64,000 nucleotides of DNA. Origin: Taylorella equigenitalis ATCC 35865 (lineage in GTDB: Bacteria; Pseudomonadota; Gammaproteobacteria; Burkholderiales; Burkholderiaceae_B). How positions within the stretch are numbered: the first letter of the stretch is position 1; each line of letters opens with the position of its first letter. The stretch spans positions 62,001 through 126,000 of the forward strand of contig NC_018108.1 of NCBI RefSeq assembly GCF_000276685.1, read 5' to 3'. Shown piece by piece: positions 28,186-37,828 of this stretch. The notes under the pieces were generated by a model. It ran no database searches, had not been told where the DNA came from, and saw nothing but the letters and a program-made list of their open reading frames with translations. Position numbers and translations under genes: made by a program.

Positions 28186-29523
28186 ATGTCTTCTAGAGAT
28201 TATGTAGATTCGAAGATGGGGCCTTGGGGGCAGATACACCAACAGCGCTACGATGATTCAAATAAAATTAGACCCGATAATTTTGTAATTAGTGGTTCCA
28301 ACCCTTTGGTTGCGGCCGCTAATCCATTATTGACACTGCTACCACAAATTAGGTTCTCACAGCATCACGATAATGTGGATATGCTACGTGAATTGTTGGT
28401 TGAAGAAGTTAGACAATTTGAAGTTAGGGCTCAAGAAAAGGGAATTAGTAAGGAGACTATTCTAGGTGCTAGGTACTGTTTATGTACCGCAATAGATGAA
28501 GCTTGTGCCATGGCTCCTTGGGGGCAACAGGGATTGTGGTCTGGTAAAAGCTTGTTAGTTACCTATCATAACGAAACATGGGGTGGTGAGAAGTTTTTCC
28601 AACTACTTCGTAAGCTTTCTCAAAATCCAGAAAATCATATTGATCTTCTAGAACTTATGTATTTCTGTTTGATGCTTGGATTTGAAGGAAGATTCAGAGT
28701 TATTGAAAATGGACGTTCGCAATTAGAAACCCTGAAACAGCGCCTGTTGCTTATTATTAAAAAAGTTAGGGGTGCCTATCCTGACACTCTTTCTCCGCAT
28801 TGGAAGGGAGATGAGATTATAAATAAGATTAAACGCCTTCCAATTCCACTATGGGTTGTTGCAGTGTTTGGATTTGCATTAGCGGTTTTAGCATATATAT
28901 TATTTTCATGGCTACTCGGCGGAAAGTCAGATGATGTCGCATATGACATAGTTAAGATCAAACCACCTGCTATGCAGATTGCTGTACCCGTTCGTGTTGT
29001 TAGAACTGAAGGACCTAAACGACTAGCCCAATATCTTGAATCTGAAATCAGAGAAAACTTGCTTACTGTACGCGATGAGTCTGACCGAAGTGTCGTGGAA
29101 CTAAGGGGAGATGAATTCTTCGAATCAGGTTCTGCAGATATTAAAAAACAATTTGAATCTGTAGTTAATCGTTTGGGCGATGCACTAGATGAAACAGAAG
29201 GTAATATTCTTATTACTGGACACACAGATAATAGACCTATCAAAACGATTCGATTCCCTTCAAACTGGGATCTATCACAAGCTAGGGCTGATGCCGTAGC
29301 TAAAATTATTGAATCTCGTTTGACACAACCTAATCGTATTAGGTCTGAAGGTAAAGCGGACACCATGCCTGTTACCTCTAACGATACACCAGAAAATAGA
29401 AAACGAAATCGTAGGGTTGAAATCACATTATTGATTCCTGCGCAATCTAAAAAATCCCGTCCGACCACTCCGTTTATAGTTCCAACACCTGAGGGTACAA
29501 AAACTATAAATCCAGATAATTAG
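28186..29523 (+). CDS. tssL: T6SS inner-membrane protein TssL with C-terminal OmpA peptidoglycan-binding domain
   Basis: A 445-aa extended TssL. The cytoplasmic IcmH/DotU domain covers about 1-210 (SNPLVAAANPLLTLLPQIR; YCLCTAIDEACAMAPWG; FEGRFRVIENGR). One membrane helix follows (IPLWVVAVFGFALAVLAYILF, about 221-241), then a periplasmic OmpA/MotB domain (ELRGDEFFESGSADI; ITGHTDNRPI; NWDLSQARADAV; NRKRNRRVEI) that would hold the apparatus to peptidoglycan directly. This removes the need for a separate TagL. Confidence 0.96.
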   Translation: MSSRDYVDSKMGPWGQIHQQRYDDSNKIRPDNFVISGSNPLVAAANPLLTLLPQIRFSQHHDNVDMLRELLVEEVRQFEVRAQEKGISKETILGARYCLCTAIDEACAMAPWGQQGLWSGKSLLVTYHNETWGGEKFFQLLRKLSQNPENHIDLLELMYFCLMLGFEGRFRVIENGRSQLETLKQRLLLIIKKVRGAYPDTLSPHWKGDEIINKIKRLPIPLWVVAVFGFALAVLAYILFSWLLGGKSDDVAYDIVKIKPPAMQIAVPVRVVRTEGPKRLAQYLESEIRENLLTVRDESDRSVVELRGDEFFESGSADIKKQFESVVNRLGDALDETEGNILITGHTDNRPIKTIRFPSNWDLSQARADAVAKIIESRLTQPNRIRSEGKADTMPVTSNDTPENRKRNRRVEITLLIPAQSKKSRPTTPFIVPTPEGTKTINPDN

Positions 29524-29534
29524 TAAGGGTAAGC

Positions 29535-32500
29535 ATGTTCAGCCTTATAAATTTGTTTATCACAAGAATTTTTAGTTTTTTGTTTAGTAGAGCTTTGTGG
29601 TCATTTCTTGGCCTTGTAATTCTTTCTTGTTTGATTTGGTTTTTAGGTCCTGCACTAAGGGTTGGAGAGTTTGCTCCACTTGAATCTCGTGATGTGAGGA
29701 TGTACTTAATCATTGCCATCTTTGCACTTTATTTCTTAAGGTTGTTTTGGAGGAAATATCGAGAAGGACGGCTTAATGCAAAGCTCTTAGGACAACTTAA
29801 AAGCAAAAAACCTAAGGACAATGAAAAACTTACCGAGAAAGAGCGTGAAGAAGTCAGAGTATTATCAGAACGCTTCGATGAGGCGATTGCACTTTTAAAA
29901 CAATCCCGATTTGAAAATGGTAAAGACAAATCGTTATCTGCTAGATTTTCTAAACAATATCTTTATCAATTGCCTTGGTATGTGTTTATTGGGGCTCCAG
30001 GTTCAGGTAAAACTACGGCTTTAGTAAATTCTGGGCTTAATTTTCCATTGGCAGAGAAATTTGGTCGTATGGCTCTTAAAGGCGTGGGAGGTACTCGTAA
30101 TTGTGATTGGTGGTTTACTGATGAGGCTGTACTTCTGGATACCGCAGGTCGATACACTACACAAGATAGTAATACTGCGACTGACGAAGATGAGTGGAAG
30201 GGTTTCTTAAAACTTCTTACAAAATATCGAGCAAGGCAGCCGATTAATGGTGTTATGTTGACTGTCAGTGTGTACGACTTGCTTGCTTCAACTCAAGAGG
30301 AGCGTGCGAAACACGCAGTTGCACTTAAAAAACGTCTCCAAGAATTACGCGATGAATTGGGTACAGAGTTTCCTGTTTATATTCTCGTTACTAAGATGGA
30401 CCAATTGCATGGTTTTGAGGATTACTTCGATAACCTTAGTGTTGAGGAGCATCAGCAGGTTTGGGGTTTCACGTTCCCGTATGAAGAGTCTCAAGAGGAG
30501 GGATTTAGTTTCTACGATTCGTACGAAAAAGAATTCCAAATTCTGCAAGAGCGTTTATTCGACGGGCTTCCAGATTTGTTAATGAAAAACAGGAATTTAG
30601 AAAGCAGTTCATTGGCGTATTTATTGCCACAGCAATTTGCAAATTTAAGAATTGTACTTGGCACTTTCCTAACCGAAGTTTTCTCATTTAGTCGCTTGGA
30701 ATCTAAAATTGTTCCACGTGGCGTTTACTTCACTAGCGGAACTCAGGGTGGTGTTAGTTTCGATAAAGTTAGTGAGGACTTAAAAGATTATCTGCAAATC
30801 GACGGCATTTCTCAGCACAACAAAGCACCTGTGCTTGAGGGCGGAAAAAGCTATTTCCTAACCGACCTACTTCAAAATTTAATTTTCAAGGAATCAGGTT
30901 TGGCTGGTGTGAATCTGAAGTGGGAGAAGCGTTATCGTCAAATGCAGTGGATTGGGTATGGTTTAGTTGGGTTGCTTTTGCTAGGAGCCTTAACTCTTTG
31001 GTTTAATAGCTACCGCAATAACACTAGATATCTTGATTTTGTGGAAGAGAAATTACCAGTACTTCAAAATCATAGTAACAACATTAAAATTTCTGAAAGT
31101 GGTGATGTTTTCAGTATATTGCCTTACCTCAGTTTAGTTAAAAAGCTTCCAAACGGTGAGACTTTCAATGTTGAGGATGCTCCGTTTTCTTATGGCTTTG
31201 GTTTGTACCAGGGTGGCAAAATTAAATCAGCTTCGCGCTCTATATACGATGAGGCTATTCATCAGGTTTTTGCACCTCAGATAGCTAAAAGAATTGAAAA
31301 ACGTTTAGCCACAATGAGCGATGCAAATATCGTTGTTTATTACGAGGCTTTACGTGCTTATTTAATGATGTATGAACCCGAACACTACGATAAAGACTAC
31401 TTTATGCAGTGGGTGCTTCATGATGTAGTAGCCGATAAATCTGCTCAATTCAATAACGAACAGTTCCAGTTACTTCGTGAGCATATGGATTATTTATTTG
31501 GACAGGGTGCTTTTGTATCTCCATTCCCATTAAATGAGGAATTAGTGCAGTTGGCACGTGACCGTATAGATGCTCATGACTTAGCTGAACGTGCCTACAA
31601 TCGAGCAAGAGAAATTCTAAAACAAGATTCAAAATACGATGTATCACTTATGAACCTTGCTGGGGTGCAGGCCTCCACAGTATTCCGTCGTAAAAGTGGT
31701 GATGCTTTGAATAAAGGTGTAAATAGAATTTTCTCTTATGAGGGATATTGGAATAACTTCAATAAAAATATTGAAAAGATTGCCATCCAACTTAGAGAAG
31801 ATGATGAGTGGGTTCTCGGGATTAACAACACAAAATTTGCTGATGGCAGTGCAAACAAACTTGTTAATGATGTAAAAAAACTCTACTTTGTAGACTATAT
31901 CAGGGAGTGGGATGCCTTCTTAGCGGATGTGGAAGTAATTCCACCTAAAAATTTAAGTCATGCAATTGAGCTTTCTCGCAGTATGTCATCATCTAATTCA
32001 CCTCTTACAAAATTTGTTAAGGGTGTAGCTGCAGACACAACATTGCTTCGTGAGGATGTTGACTTCCAAAGAACATTGGTTGATAGGGCTACAGAAAGTG
32101 CCTCAAGTATGGCATCTTCGCTAACTTCCTTGATGGGACCTCTTGATACGGGTGACCTTATTAAGGGTAAAGAAGAGCCTGAAAAACTTGAGTCCATGGT
32201 TGATAACCACTTTATCGATTACCATGAGTTAGCTGTCAGTGCTGGCAATAACCAAGATGCACCTATTGAAGGCACTATTGACTTAATCGAGGAGTTATAC
32301 AATTTCTTGACGGCTTCTGAGACCGCACTTAGGACCAAAGTAACATTGCCATCCCAAGATGTTATTTCTAAGCTTCAGGCTGAATCAGGTCGTTTACCAC
32401 CTGTTGTGGGTAACATGCTTACTTCGATTACTGCAGAAGCTTCAAAAGCGATTAACTCTGGAGCACAAGCCAATATCGGTGCGGATATTAATGCACAGAT

Positions 32501-33161
32501 AGGTATGTCTTGCAGGAACTCGATTACAAACAGATATCCATTTAGATCTACTACTAGGGATGTGGCTCCTAATGATTTTGCTAGATTCTTTGCACCAAAT
32601 GGTTTGATGGATCAATTCTTTAATAAGCACTTAATCAATATGGTGGATATGTCCAAACATCCATGGCGTTTTAAACCAGGTGTAGACGGCTCAAAAGGGA
32701 ATATTGCCAAATATCTTTCTTCTTTCGAAAAAGCATCTGTAATTCGTGATGTTTATTTTGCTGGTGGCAAACCTGAACCTTCTTTTAAAGTGTCTATTAG
32801 GCCAGTTGAGATGGATGCAAGTATAACTCAGATGGTTCTTAATATTGATGGTCAAACTCTGACTTATGAACACGGTCCACAAATTGGTAAGTCGTTTGAT
32901 TGGCCAGGTCAGGGAAGCAATCAAGTTTCAATTACTCTTAGCCCGATTGATGGAACATCATCCTTGACGACAAATGGTCCATGGGCTTTAAACCGTCTTA
33001 TCGATAATGCAAAAATTAAAAATGGTCGCTCGCCTGAAGTAATTTTCGCAACGTTTAATATTGGGGGACGTTCTGTGAAACTTGAAATCACAGCCAATTC
33101 CGCTAAGAGCCCGTTCAGACTTGGCGAGATGCGCAGTTTTACTTGCCCAGGAGTTAACTAA
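29535..33161 (+). CDS. tssM: T6SS inner-membrane protein TssM
   Basis: TssM (IcmF) is the large inner-membrane and periplasmic component. At 1208 aa it is normal size. Two N-terminal membrane helices (about 15-35 and 48-68) precede a cytoplasmic GTPase-like domain with Walker A IGAPGSGKTTALVNSG (about 151-166) and LLDTAGRYTTQD. A third helix (about 480-500, YGLVGLLLLGALTLWF) leads to the long periplasmic domain ending in beta-rich IcmF/DUF1215 sequence. Intact Walker A, unlike some TssM proteins. Confidence 0.96.
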   Translation: MFSLINLFITRIFSFLFSRALWSFLGLVILSCLIWFLGPALRVGEFAPLESRDVRMYLIIAIFALYFLRLFWRKYREGRLNAKLLGQLKSKKPKDNEKLTEKEREEVRVLSERFDEAIALLKQSRFENGKDKSLSARFSKQYLYQLPWYVFIGAPGSGKTTALVNSGLNFPLAEKFGRMALKGVGGTRNCDWWFTDEAVLLDTAGRYTTQDSNTATDEDEWKGFLKLLTKYRARQPINGVMLTVSVYDLLASTQEERAKHAVALKKRLQELRDELGTEFPVYILVTKMDQLHGFEDYFDNLSVEEHQQVWGFTFPYEESQEEGFSFYDSYEKEFQILQERLFDGLPDLLMKNRNLESSSLAYLLPQQFANLRIVLGTFLTEVFSFSRLESKIVPRGVYFTSGTQGGVSFDKVSEDLKDYLQIDGISQHNKAPVLEGGKSYFLTDLLQNLIFKESGLAGVNLKWEKRYRQMQWIGYGLVGLLLLGALTLWFNSYRNNTRYLDFVEEKLPVLQNHSNNIKISESGDVFSILPYLSLVKKLPNGETFNVEDAPFSYGFGLYQGGKIKSASRSIYDEAIHQVFAPQIAKRIEKRLATMSDANIVVYYEALRAYLMMYEPEHYDKDYFMQWVLHDVVADKSAQFNNEQFQLLREHMDYLFGQGAFVSPFPLNEELVQLARDRIDAHDLAERAYNRAREILKQDSKYDVSLMNLAGVQASTVFRRKSGDALNKGVNRIFSYEGYWNNFNKNIEKIAIQLREDDEWVLGINNTKFADGSANKLVNDVKKLYFVDYIREWDAFLADVEVIPPKNLSHAIELSRSMSSSNSPLTKFVKGVAADTTLLREDVDFQRTLVDRATESASSMASSLTSLMGPLDTGDLIKGKEEPEKLESMVDNHFIDYHELAVSAGNNQDAPIEGTIDLIEELYNFLTASETALRTKVTLPSQDVISKLQAESGRLPPVVGNMLTSITAEASKAINSGAQANIGADINAQIGMSCRNSITNRYPFRSTTRDVAPNDFARFFAPNGLMDQFFNKHLINMVDMSKHPWRFKPGVDGSKGNIAKYLSSFEKASVIRDVYFAGGKPEPSFKVSIRPVEMDASITQMVLNIDGQTLTYEHGPQIGKSFDWPGQGSNQVSITLSPIDGTSSLTTNGPWALNRLIDNAKIKNGRSPEVIFATFNIGGRSVKLEITANSAKSPFRLGEMRSFTCPGVN

Positions 33162-33162
33162 G

Positions 33163-33885
33163 ATGCTTACAAAAGAAAATCTTAGTAGTGTGCTTGGCTG
33201 GTACGGCAAAATGCCAGCTGGTGGCGATTTTCTATATCGGAGAATTCCTACAGAGTTGATGGACTGGTGGCATAAGTGGCTTGAGCAGGGATTGATTTAT
33301 AGCAAATCACGTTTTGGTGCAGAGGAATCGTATTTCCACGCACCTATTTGGAATTTTGCAATTCCTGCTTCGAATGGTTCAAACTACTTTCAGCTTGGAT
33401 CGTTAGCTCCTTCAAGAGATAGAGTTGGTCGTATATTTCCACTTCTAATTACTTTGTATTTACCAGCTCAGTATTACAATACTCAATTAATTGATGGTGC
33501 TTCTAATTTTTATAGCAAAATTGGAGAGGCTTTAAGACAGGCTGTTTCATATGGTTGTCCTGCAAGCGACTTTGAATACGTTGTTTCCTTGGCAAATGAA
33601 ACTTTTGGCAATATGTTGTCAGGACCCCAACAGACAGTTGCTCCTCAGATTAATTCTGAAGACATTCTATCAATCCTTAACGACGGGCACTCTGATGATG
33701 CCCTTATGGAGGATTACTCAGATGACAGTTATAATGTATGGGATGGGCTTAGTGAATTCTTTAACCCAGAGGGTCTTAATAGCTATTGGTGGACTAGTAA
33801 TATAACTGGTGCTCCATATAAAACTTATATTCATGGCGGTGTTCCTAATAACACTTTGTTCAATGTATTATTTCTTCAGGCATAA
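33163..33885 (+). CDS. tagF: T6SS-associated protein TagF
   Basis: TagF (DUF2094) is a post-translational repressor of T6SS firing in Pseudomonas and Agrobacterium, acting with the Fha/PpkA pathway. The family N-terminus GWYGKMPAGGDFLYRRIP is present, followed by LAPSRDRVGRIFPLLI. The real start is the ATG at 33163, with AGGAG about ten bases upstream and one base after the tssM stop; an in-frame ATG at 33082 lies inside tssM. 240 aa. Confidence 0.93.
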   Translation: MLTKENLSSVLGWYGKMPAGGDFLYRRIPTELMDWWHKWLEQGLIYSKSRFGAEESYFHAPIWNFAIPASNGSNYFQLGSLAPSRDRVGRIFPLLITLYLPAQYYNTQLIDGASNFYSKIGEALRQAVSYGCPASDFEYVVSLANETFGNMLSGPQQTVAPQINSEDILSILNDGHSDDALMEDYSDDSYNVWDGLSEFFNPEGLNSYWWTSNITGAPYKTYIHGGVPNNTLFNVLFLQA

Positions 33886-33890
33886 TAACT

Positions 33891-36641
33891 ATGTACTTAA
33901 ATATACAACTAACTAACGCTCTGAGATCTATCGGTTCTGACTGGGTGCCCCTTAGTCAAACAGACTTATGGCATGGACATATCCAAGCAGAAGATGCTCA
34001 GGATCTTGTTGAAGATTTAGCTATTGAGCTTAAGCCACTTCACGAGCAAAATAGATTTTATGGAGTGTGGACGCTTGATACTATTTTTGAGGATAGTAAT
34101 GGACATTTCCACATACTTCCTAATTTCAGTCTTGATATTATTAAAAACCCAAGCTTACAGCAGCTAATTTCACCATTTTCTGCTTACGAATTAGTTACAG
34201 ATAATTTTCTTTGGCCTTTGGGTCCGCATACTGATGTGTACGGTTTAGGACAGGTTATTCGTACATTGCTTATGAAGGTTATGCCTACTCCTGCTGTTAA
34301 TAGGACGATGCAGGATCAGGAACCGTTAAGTAACTATCAAGTTCAGTTTTTTACTCAATCACAATTGCAAGCAATTGATAAGGCTTGTGCACTTGAAATT
34401 CCTGCACGTTTTGCAAACTTAGATGAGTTCAGTGTTGCTATTGGTACATCAGGGCAAAGTTACAACCTTCCAGTCTCTAGTACAGATGAAAGTGGAATTA
34501 TTCTCCCTGATGATTTTGATTTTGAAAGTAAACCTGAAGAGCAAAATTTAACTGGTGCAGATACATCTGATCAAATAAAAGAAGATATTCAACAAAAAGA
34601 TGAAGAGCAACAAAAAGATGTACCTCCTACATCATCAGATACTTCTAAACCTAAAGATGAAACTTCTAAAGGATTTATAGGCGGATTGTTTAAAGGAAAA
34701 TCCAAAGAAAATAAATCATTAGACACAAACAAAGAACGCAAAGCCCGCGAAAAGCGTGAAGCCGAAGAAAAACGGTTGCGTGAAGAGGAAGAACGCAAGG
34801 CTCGCGAAGCACGTGAAGCAGAAGAAAAACGGTTGCGTGAAGAGGAAGAACGCAAGGCTCGCGAAGCACGTGAAGCAGAAGAAAAACGGTTGCGTGAAGA
34901 AGAAGAACGCAAGGCTCGCGAAGCGCGTGAGGCAGAAGAAAAACGGTTGCGTGAAGAGGAAGAACGCAAGGCTCGCGAAGCACGTGAAGCTGAAGAAAAA
35001 CGGTTGCGTGAAGAGGAAGAACGCAAAGTCCGTGCAGAGCGTGAAGCAGAAGAAAAACGTCGCCACGAGGATGAAGAACGTAAACGTAAAGCTATCCTTG
35101 CTTCAGCAACAGTTGCTAAATCTAGCTCTGTTACATCATCTCCAAAAGCAAAAAATGATGACAACTTGTTATCTATTTTCGATAACGAAAATGCTAGACC
35201 TTTGGAACCTGTTAAACCAGCGTCTACCAACTCGAATGCCTCGACTTCAAAATCTCCAGATGAGGGCACATCAAATAAAACTGTTGCATCTGTAGCCACC
35301 ACAACGATCGCAACTACTGGTTCCGTAAAAGCTGATACTTCTAAATCTTCCAAATCAGGAGATGAAAAATCGAAAAAAACTGAGGACAAATCTCCTGTTT
35401 CAGCTAGTAGTCTTGCTACTGACTCTGTGGCTTCAAAAGATAACACTAGTTCTGAATCTAGTACTCCTGAGCAGATCGATATGCTTAAATTGCAATCGGC
35501 AAATGCTAAAAATAACAAGAAAAAAGGTTCATTATTACCTATTATTTTCGTTGTTATTTTGCTGTTGTGTTTGGGTGGATTGACTTATTTCCTACTTTCT
35601 GGAGATGATAAAAAATCTCCTAATCAAGGTGGCTTTGCTCCTATTGCACCGATAGAAAAACCAAAAGAGCAACCTGCTCTTAACCCTCCTGTAGAACCTC
35701 CAAAAGAGGAACCTAAAAGTACTGCAGATTCTGGCAATAACAACCAATCGCCTGAAAGTGCTTTGTCTGCTTTATTTGATGATAAAGAAGATAAAGAAAA
35801 CAAACAAAAAAATCCTGAACCAACTTCAAATGCAACTGATTCTGGTACAGCAACAGTTACTGATACTAATGCAACAAGTACTCAACAAGAACCAGCTCAG
35901 CCTTCACCAACTGACAATGCTACTGGTACAGCTCCAGTTGAAGACACAAATACAACAAATACAACAAATACAACAAATTCAACAAATTCAACTGATAGCT
36001 CTAACCAAGTTGCAAATTCGTCAACTACAGTAGCTCCGACTGAGTCAGCTAGTGAGACTTCACCTGCACAGTCAAACACTACTGTGGATCAAGGGCAAAG
36101 TGAAACAACAAATACTACTGTGGATCAAGGGCAAAGTGAAACAACAAATACCGCAAGTGCTACAACTGATTCTTCTAGTACAAACAATCAAGATGCAAAT
36201 GGGCAAAGTGGTCAAAATTCAGATTTGTCAAACCTAGTTGCTAATCCTGATAAGCAGACCGAAGAACAAATAACTGAGGACACACTTAAAGAGGAAGAAA
36301 AACGTTTAGCTGATGAAGCTGCTAAACGCAAAGCTGAAGAAGATGAAGCTAAGCGTAAACAGGCAGAAGATGCTGAAGAGTTAAGAAGACAAACTAAAAA
36401 ACTTGAAGAAGCTAATCGTCAGAAAATTGCCAAACGAGGTACTCTTCTATTCTCAGTTGTTCCTTGGGGTGATGTTAAAGTTAACGGACGTAAGTATGGT
36501 GCTAGCCCTCCGTTTAAACACCTAAACGTTTCTCCTGGTAAGTATAAAATTACAATTACAAACGGCGAATTCCCACCTGCTGTTTATAACGTGGAAGTTA
36601 CTGAAGGAAAAACAACAACTGTACATCACGTGTTTCAGTAA
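33891..36641 (+). CDS. PpkA-like pseudokinase with coiled-coil repeats, membrane helix and PEGA domain
   Basis: A 916-aa protein. Residues 1-180 match only the C-lobe of a Ser/Thr kinase: LKPLHEQNRFYGVWTLDTIF occupies the catalytic-loop position, GPHTDVYGLGQVIRTLL the helix-F position, and IPARFANLDEFSVAIG the lobe end. There is no N-lobe, no H-R-D and no DFG (LPNFSLD instead), so catalysis is unlikely. A charged coiled coil with 19-residue repeats follows (about 283-395), then Ser/Thr-rich linker, one membrane helix (SLLPIIFVVILLLCLGGLTYFLL, about 545-567), a Thr/Asn-rich periplasmic stretch, a second coiled coil and a PEGA domain (GTLLFSVVPWGDVKVNGRKYG). Likely a scaffold or sensor replacing PpkA. 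Ends in a strong terminator. Confidence 0.85.
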   Translation: MYLNIQLTNALRSIGSDWVPLSQTDLWHGHIQAEDAQDLVEDLAIELKPLHEQNRFYGVWTLDTIFEDSNGHFHILPNFSLDIIKNPSLQQLISPFSAYELVTDNFLWPLGPHTDVYGLGQVIRTLLMKVMPTPAVNRTMQDQEPLSNYQVQFFTQSQLQAIDKACALEIPARFANLDEFSVAIGTSGQSYNLPVSSTDESGIILPDDFDFESKPEEQNLTGADTSDQIKEDIQQKDEEQQKDVPPTSSDTSKPKDETSKGFIGGLFKGKSKENKSLDTNKERKAREKREAEEKRLREEEERKAREAREAEEKRLREEEERKAREAREAEEKRLREEEERKAREAREAEEKRLREEEERKAREAREAEEKRLREEEERKVRAEREAEEKRRHEDEERKRKAILASATVAKSSSVTSSPKAKNDDNLLSIFDNENARPLEPVKPASTNSNASTSKSPDEGTSNKTVASVATTTIATTGSVKADTSKSSKSGDEKSKKTEDKSPVSASSLATDSVASKDNTSSESSTPEQIDMLKLQSANAKNNKKKGSLLPIIFVVILLLCLGGLTYFLLSGDDKKSPNQGGFAPIAPIEKPKEQPALNPPVEPPKEEPKSTADSGNNNQSPESALSALFDDKEDKENKQKNPEPTSNATDSGTATVTDTNATSTQQEPAQPSPTDNATGTAPVEDTNTTNTTNTTNSTNSTDSSNQVANSSTTVAPTESASETSPAQSNTTVDQGQSETTNTTVDQGQSETTNTASATTDSSSTNNQDANGQSGQNSDLSNLVANPDKQTEEQITEDTLKEEEKRLADEAAKRKAEEDEAKRKQAEDAEELRRQTKKLEEANRQKIAKRGTLLFSVVPWGDVKVNGRKYGASPPFKHLNVSPGKYKITITNGEFPPAVYNVEVTEGKTTTVHHVFQ
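34737..35078 (+). repeat. Six tandem 57-bp coding repeats in the pseudokinase gene
   Basis: Six head-to-tail 57-bp units start at 34737, 34794, 34851, 34908, 34965 and 35022. Each encodes 19 residues of the type RKAREAREAEEKRLREEEE; the first and last copies are the most diverged. Copies 2-5 are nearly identical in DNA, so the array is recent and likely to vary in copy number. The reverse strand stays open only because of the repeat. Confidence 0.92.
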
Positions 36642-36648
36642 TTTAGTG

Positions 36649-36683
36649 AACCCTTTATTTCTGTTGTGAATAAAGGGTTTTTT
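36649..36683 (+). terminator. Rho-independent terminator after the PEGA pseudokinase gene
   Basis: A perfect 11-bp stem AACCCTTTATT / AATAAAGGGTT with a 9-base loop, then a T-run. It separates the tssJ-to-pseudokinase operon from tssA-B-C-hcp, so tssA needs its own promoter in the roughly 50 bp before 36730. Confidence 0.92.
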
Positions 36684-36729
36684 ATTTACTGTAATTATTC
36701 TTTAATCTTTCGTTGCTATTATTTGTTTC

Positions 36730-37791
36730 ATGATGAATTTTGATGAGTTATTTCCCTCATTCGATAATGATGATTGTGGGGCCAATCTTGAGTATGATTC
36801 AGATTTTCTGAATCTAGTACAGGCTTCTGTCCCAAAACCTGAACAGCAGTTCGGGGATGCTGTTATCGAAGCCCAGCCGCCTGATTGGGCCAAAGTTGAA
36901 AAAATGGCATTGGAATTATGTAAGCGTTCATGTGATGTTCGCATACTACAGATATTGACTTATGCCTGGACATTTCAACGTGGTCTCGTTGGCTATGCTC
37001 AGGGTATTGATTTAGTTCATCAGGCATTAGAAAAGTGTTGGGATTCTATTAATCCTCCGCTTTTTGAAGAAGATGGTTATGAAGATCCTATGCCTCGCGT
37101 AAATGCGATTTCGGCATTGGGTGATTTGAGCACCTTAGGTAGAGGTATTCGTAGTTCAAAACTTTTATCGGATAACTACGGTAATTTAACTGTACGTGAA
37201 GGTGAAGCCATCATCGATGGAAGTAACGATGGGTTTCCAGGTGGAAAAAATCGATTGTCTGAGCTTTTATCTCAAGCTACTCAATCCGAAAATGAAATCG
37301 CTTTGGCTATTCCCGTTGCTTTTAATGCTTTACAAAGCATAGAGGATTTAGTAGTTGAAAAGTTGGGTCATGATTGGCGTCCAGATTTTCCAACTATTAA
37401 GTCTTTATTTGGTTCGTTTGTTCACTTAATTAACTCTAGACCTTCAACTAGTAGTTCGGAGGCGGTTGTTGAAAGCACTGAAATTTCAGAATCATCAACT
37501 CAATCAAGTGATACATCTTCTGATTCTTCAGCTAAGTTTGCTTCTTGGCGTGAGGTTCAGATTAAAACTAGGGCGGATGCGATATTGGCATTGGAGAAGG
37601 CTTGTGCTTATTTCGAAGTTTATGAGCCTAGTCATCCAGCACCTTTTATTATTCGCAGATTGCAGCAAGCGATTCCTCTTAATTTCTTTGAAATGCTTAA
37701 GAACCTGGCCCCATCTGGTTCTGAGCAGTTTGAACAGACTTGGGTTCCTAGAGAAGAAGAGGATTCAAGTAGTTCTTCTGATGATTATTAA
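36730..37791 (+). CDS. tssA: T6SS baseplate/sheath-assembly protein TssA
   Basis: TssA primes polymerisation of the Hcp tube and TssBC sheath. The N-terminal ImpA domain is visible: PSFDNDDCGANLEYDSDFL, then QPPDWAKVEKMALELCKRSCDVRI and GYAQGIDLVHQALEKCWD. The C-terminal part (AILALEKACAYFEVYEPSHPAPFIIRRLQ) is the short-TssA type and ends in an acidic Ser-rich tail. 353 aa. Two tandem ATGs (36730 and 36733) are possible starts. Confidence 0.93.
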   Translation: MMNFDELFPSFDNDDCGANLEYDSDFLNLVQASVPKPEQQFGDAVIEAQPPDWAKVEKMALELCKRSCDVRILQILTYAWTFQRGLVGYAQGIDLVHQALEKCWDSINPPLFEEDGYEDPMPRVNAISALGDLSTLGRGIRSSKLLSDNYGNLTVREGEAIIDGSNDGFPGGKNRLSELLSQATQSENEIALAIPVAFNALQSIEDLVVEKLGHDWRPDFPTIKSLFGSFVHLINSRPSTSSSEAVVESTEISESSTQSSDTSSDSSAKFASWREVQIKTRADAILALEKACAYFEVYEPSHPAPFIIRRLQQAIPLNFFEMLKNLAPSGSEQFEQTWVPREEEDSSSSSDDY

Positions 37792-37828
37792 TCATCTTAT
37801 TATTTTTTAGCTTATTTTCGGAGATACT

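Noticed and set aside
28776-29468. A 230-codon minus-strand frame opposite tssL
   Set aside because: Low-information Ser/Arg/Leu-rich shadow of the OmpA domain of tssL; no start signal and no family resemblance.
33082-33162. Extended tagF start at the ATG at 33082
   Set aside because: It lies inside tssM, and the ATG at 33163 has a good ribosome site and gives the family N-terminus.
34737-35078. Regular 57-bp repeats as a CRISPR array
   Set aside because: Units are contiguous without unique spacers, are in frame and encode a coiled coil.
34589-35518. A 309-codon open frame on the minus strand, rich in Ser/Arg/Phe
   Set aside because: It mirrors the 57-bp coding repeats of the plus-strand pseudokinase gene; the complement of REAEEKRLR-type codons stays open by chance, and it has no domain or ribosome site.
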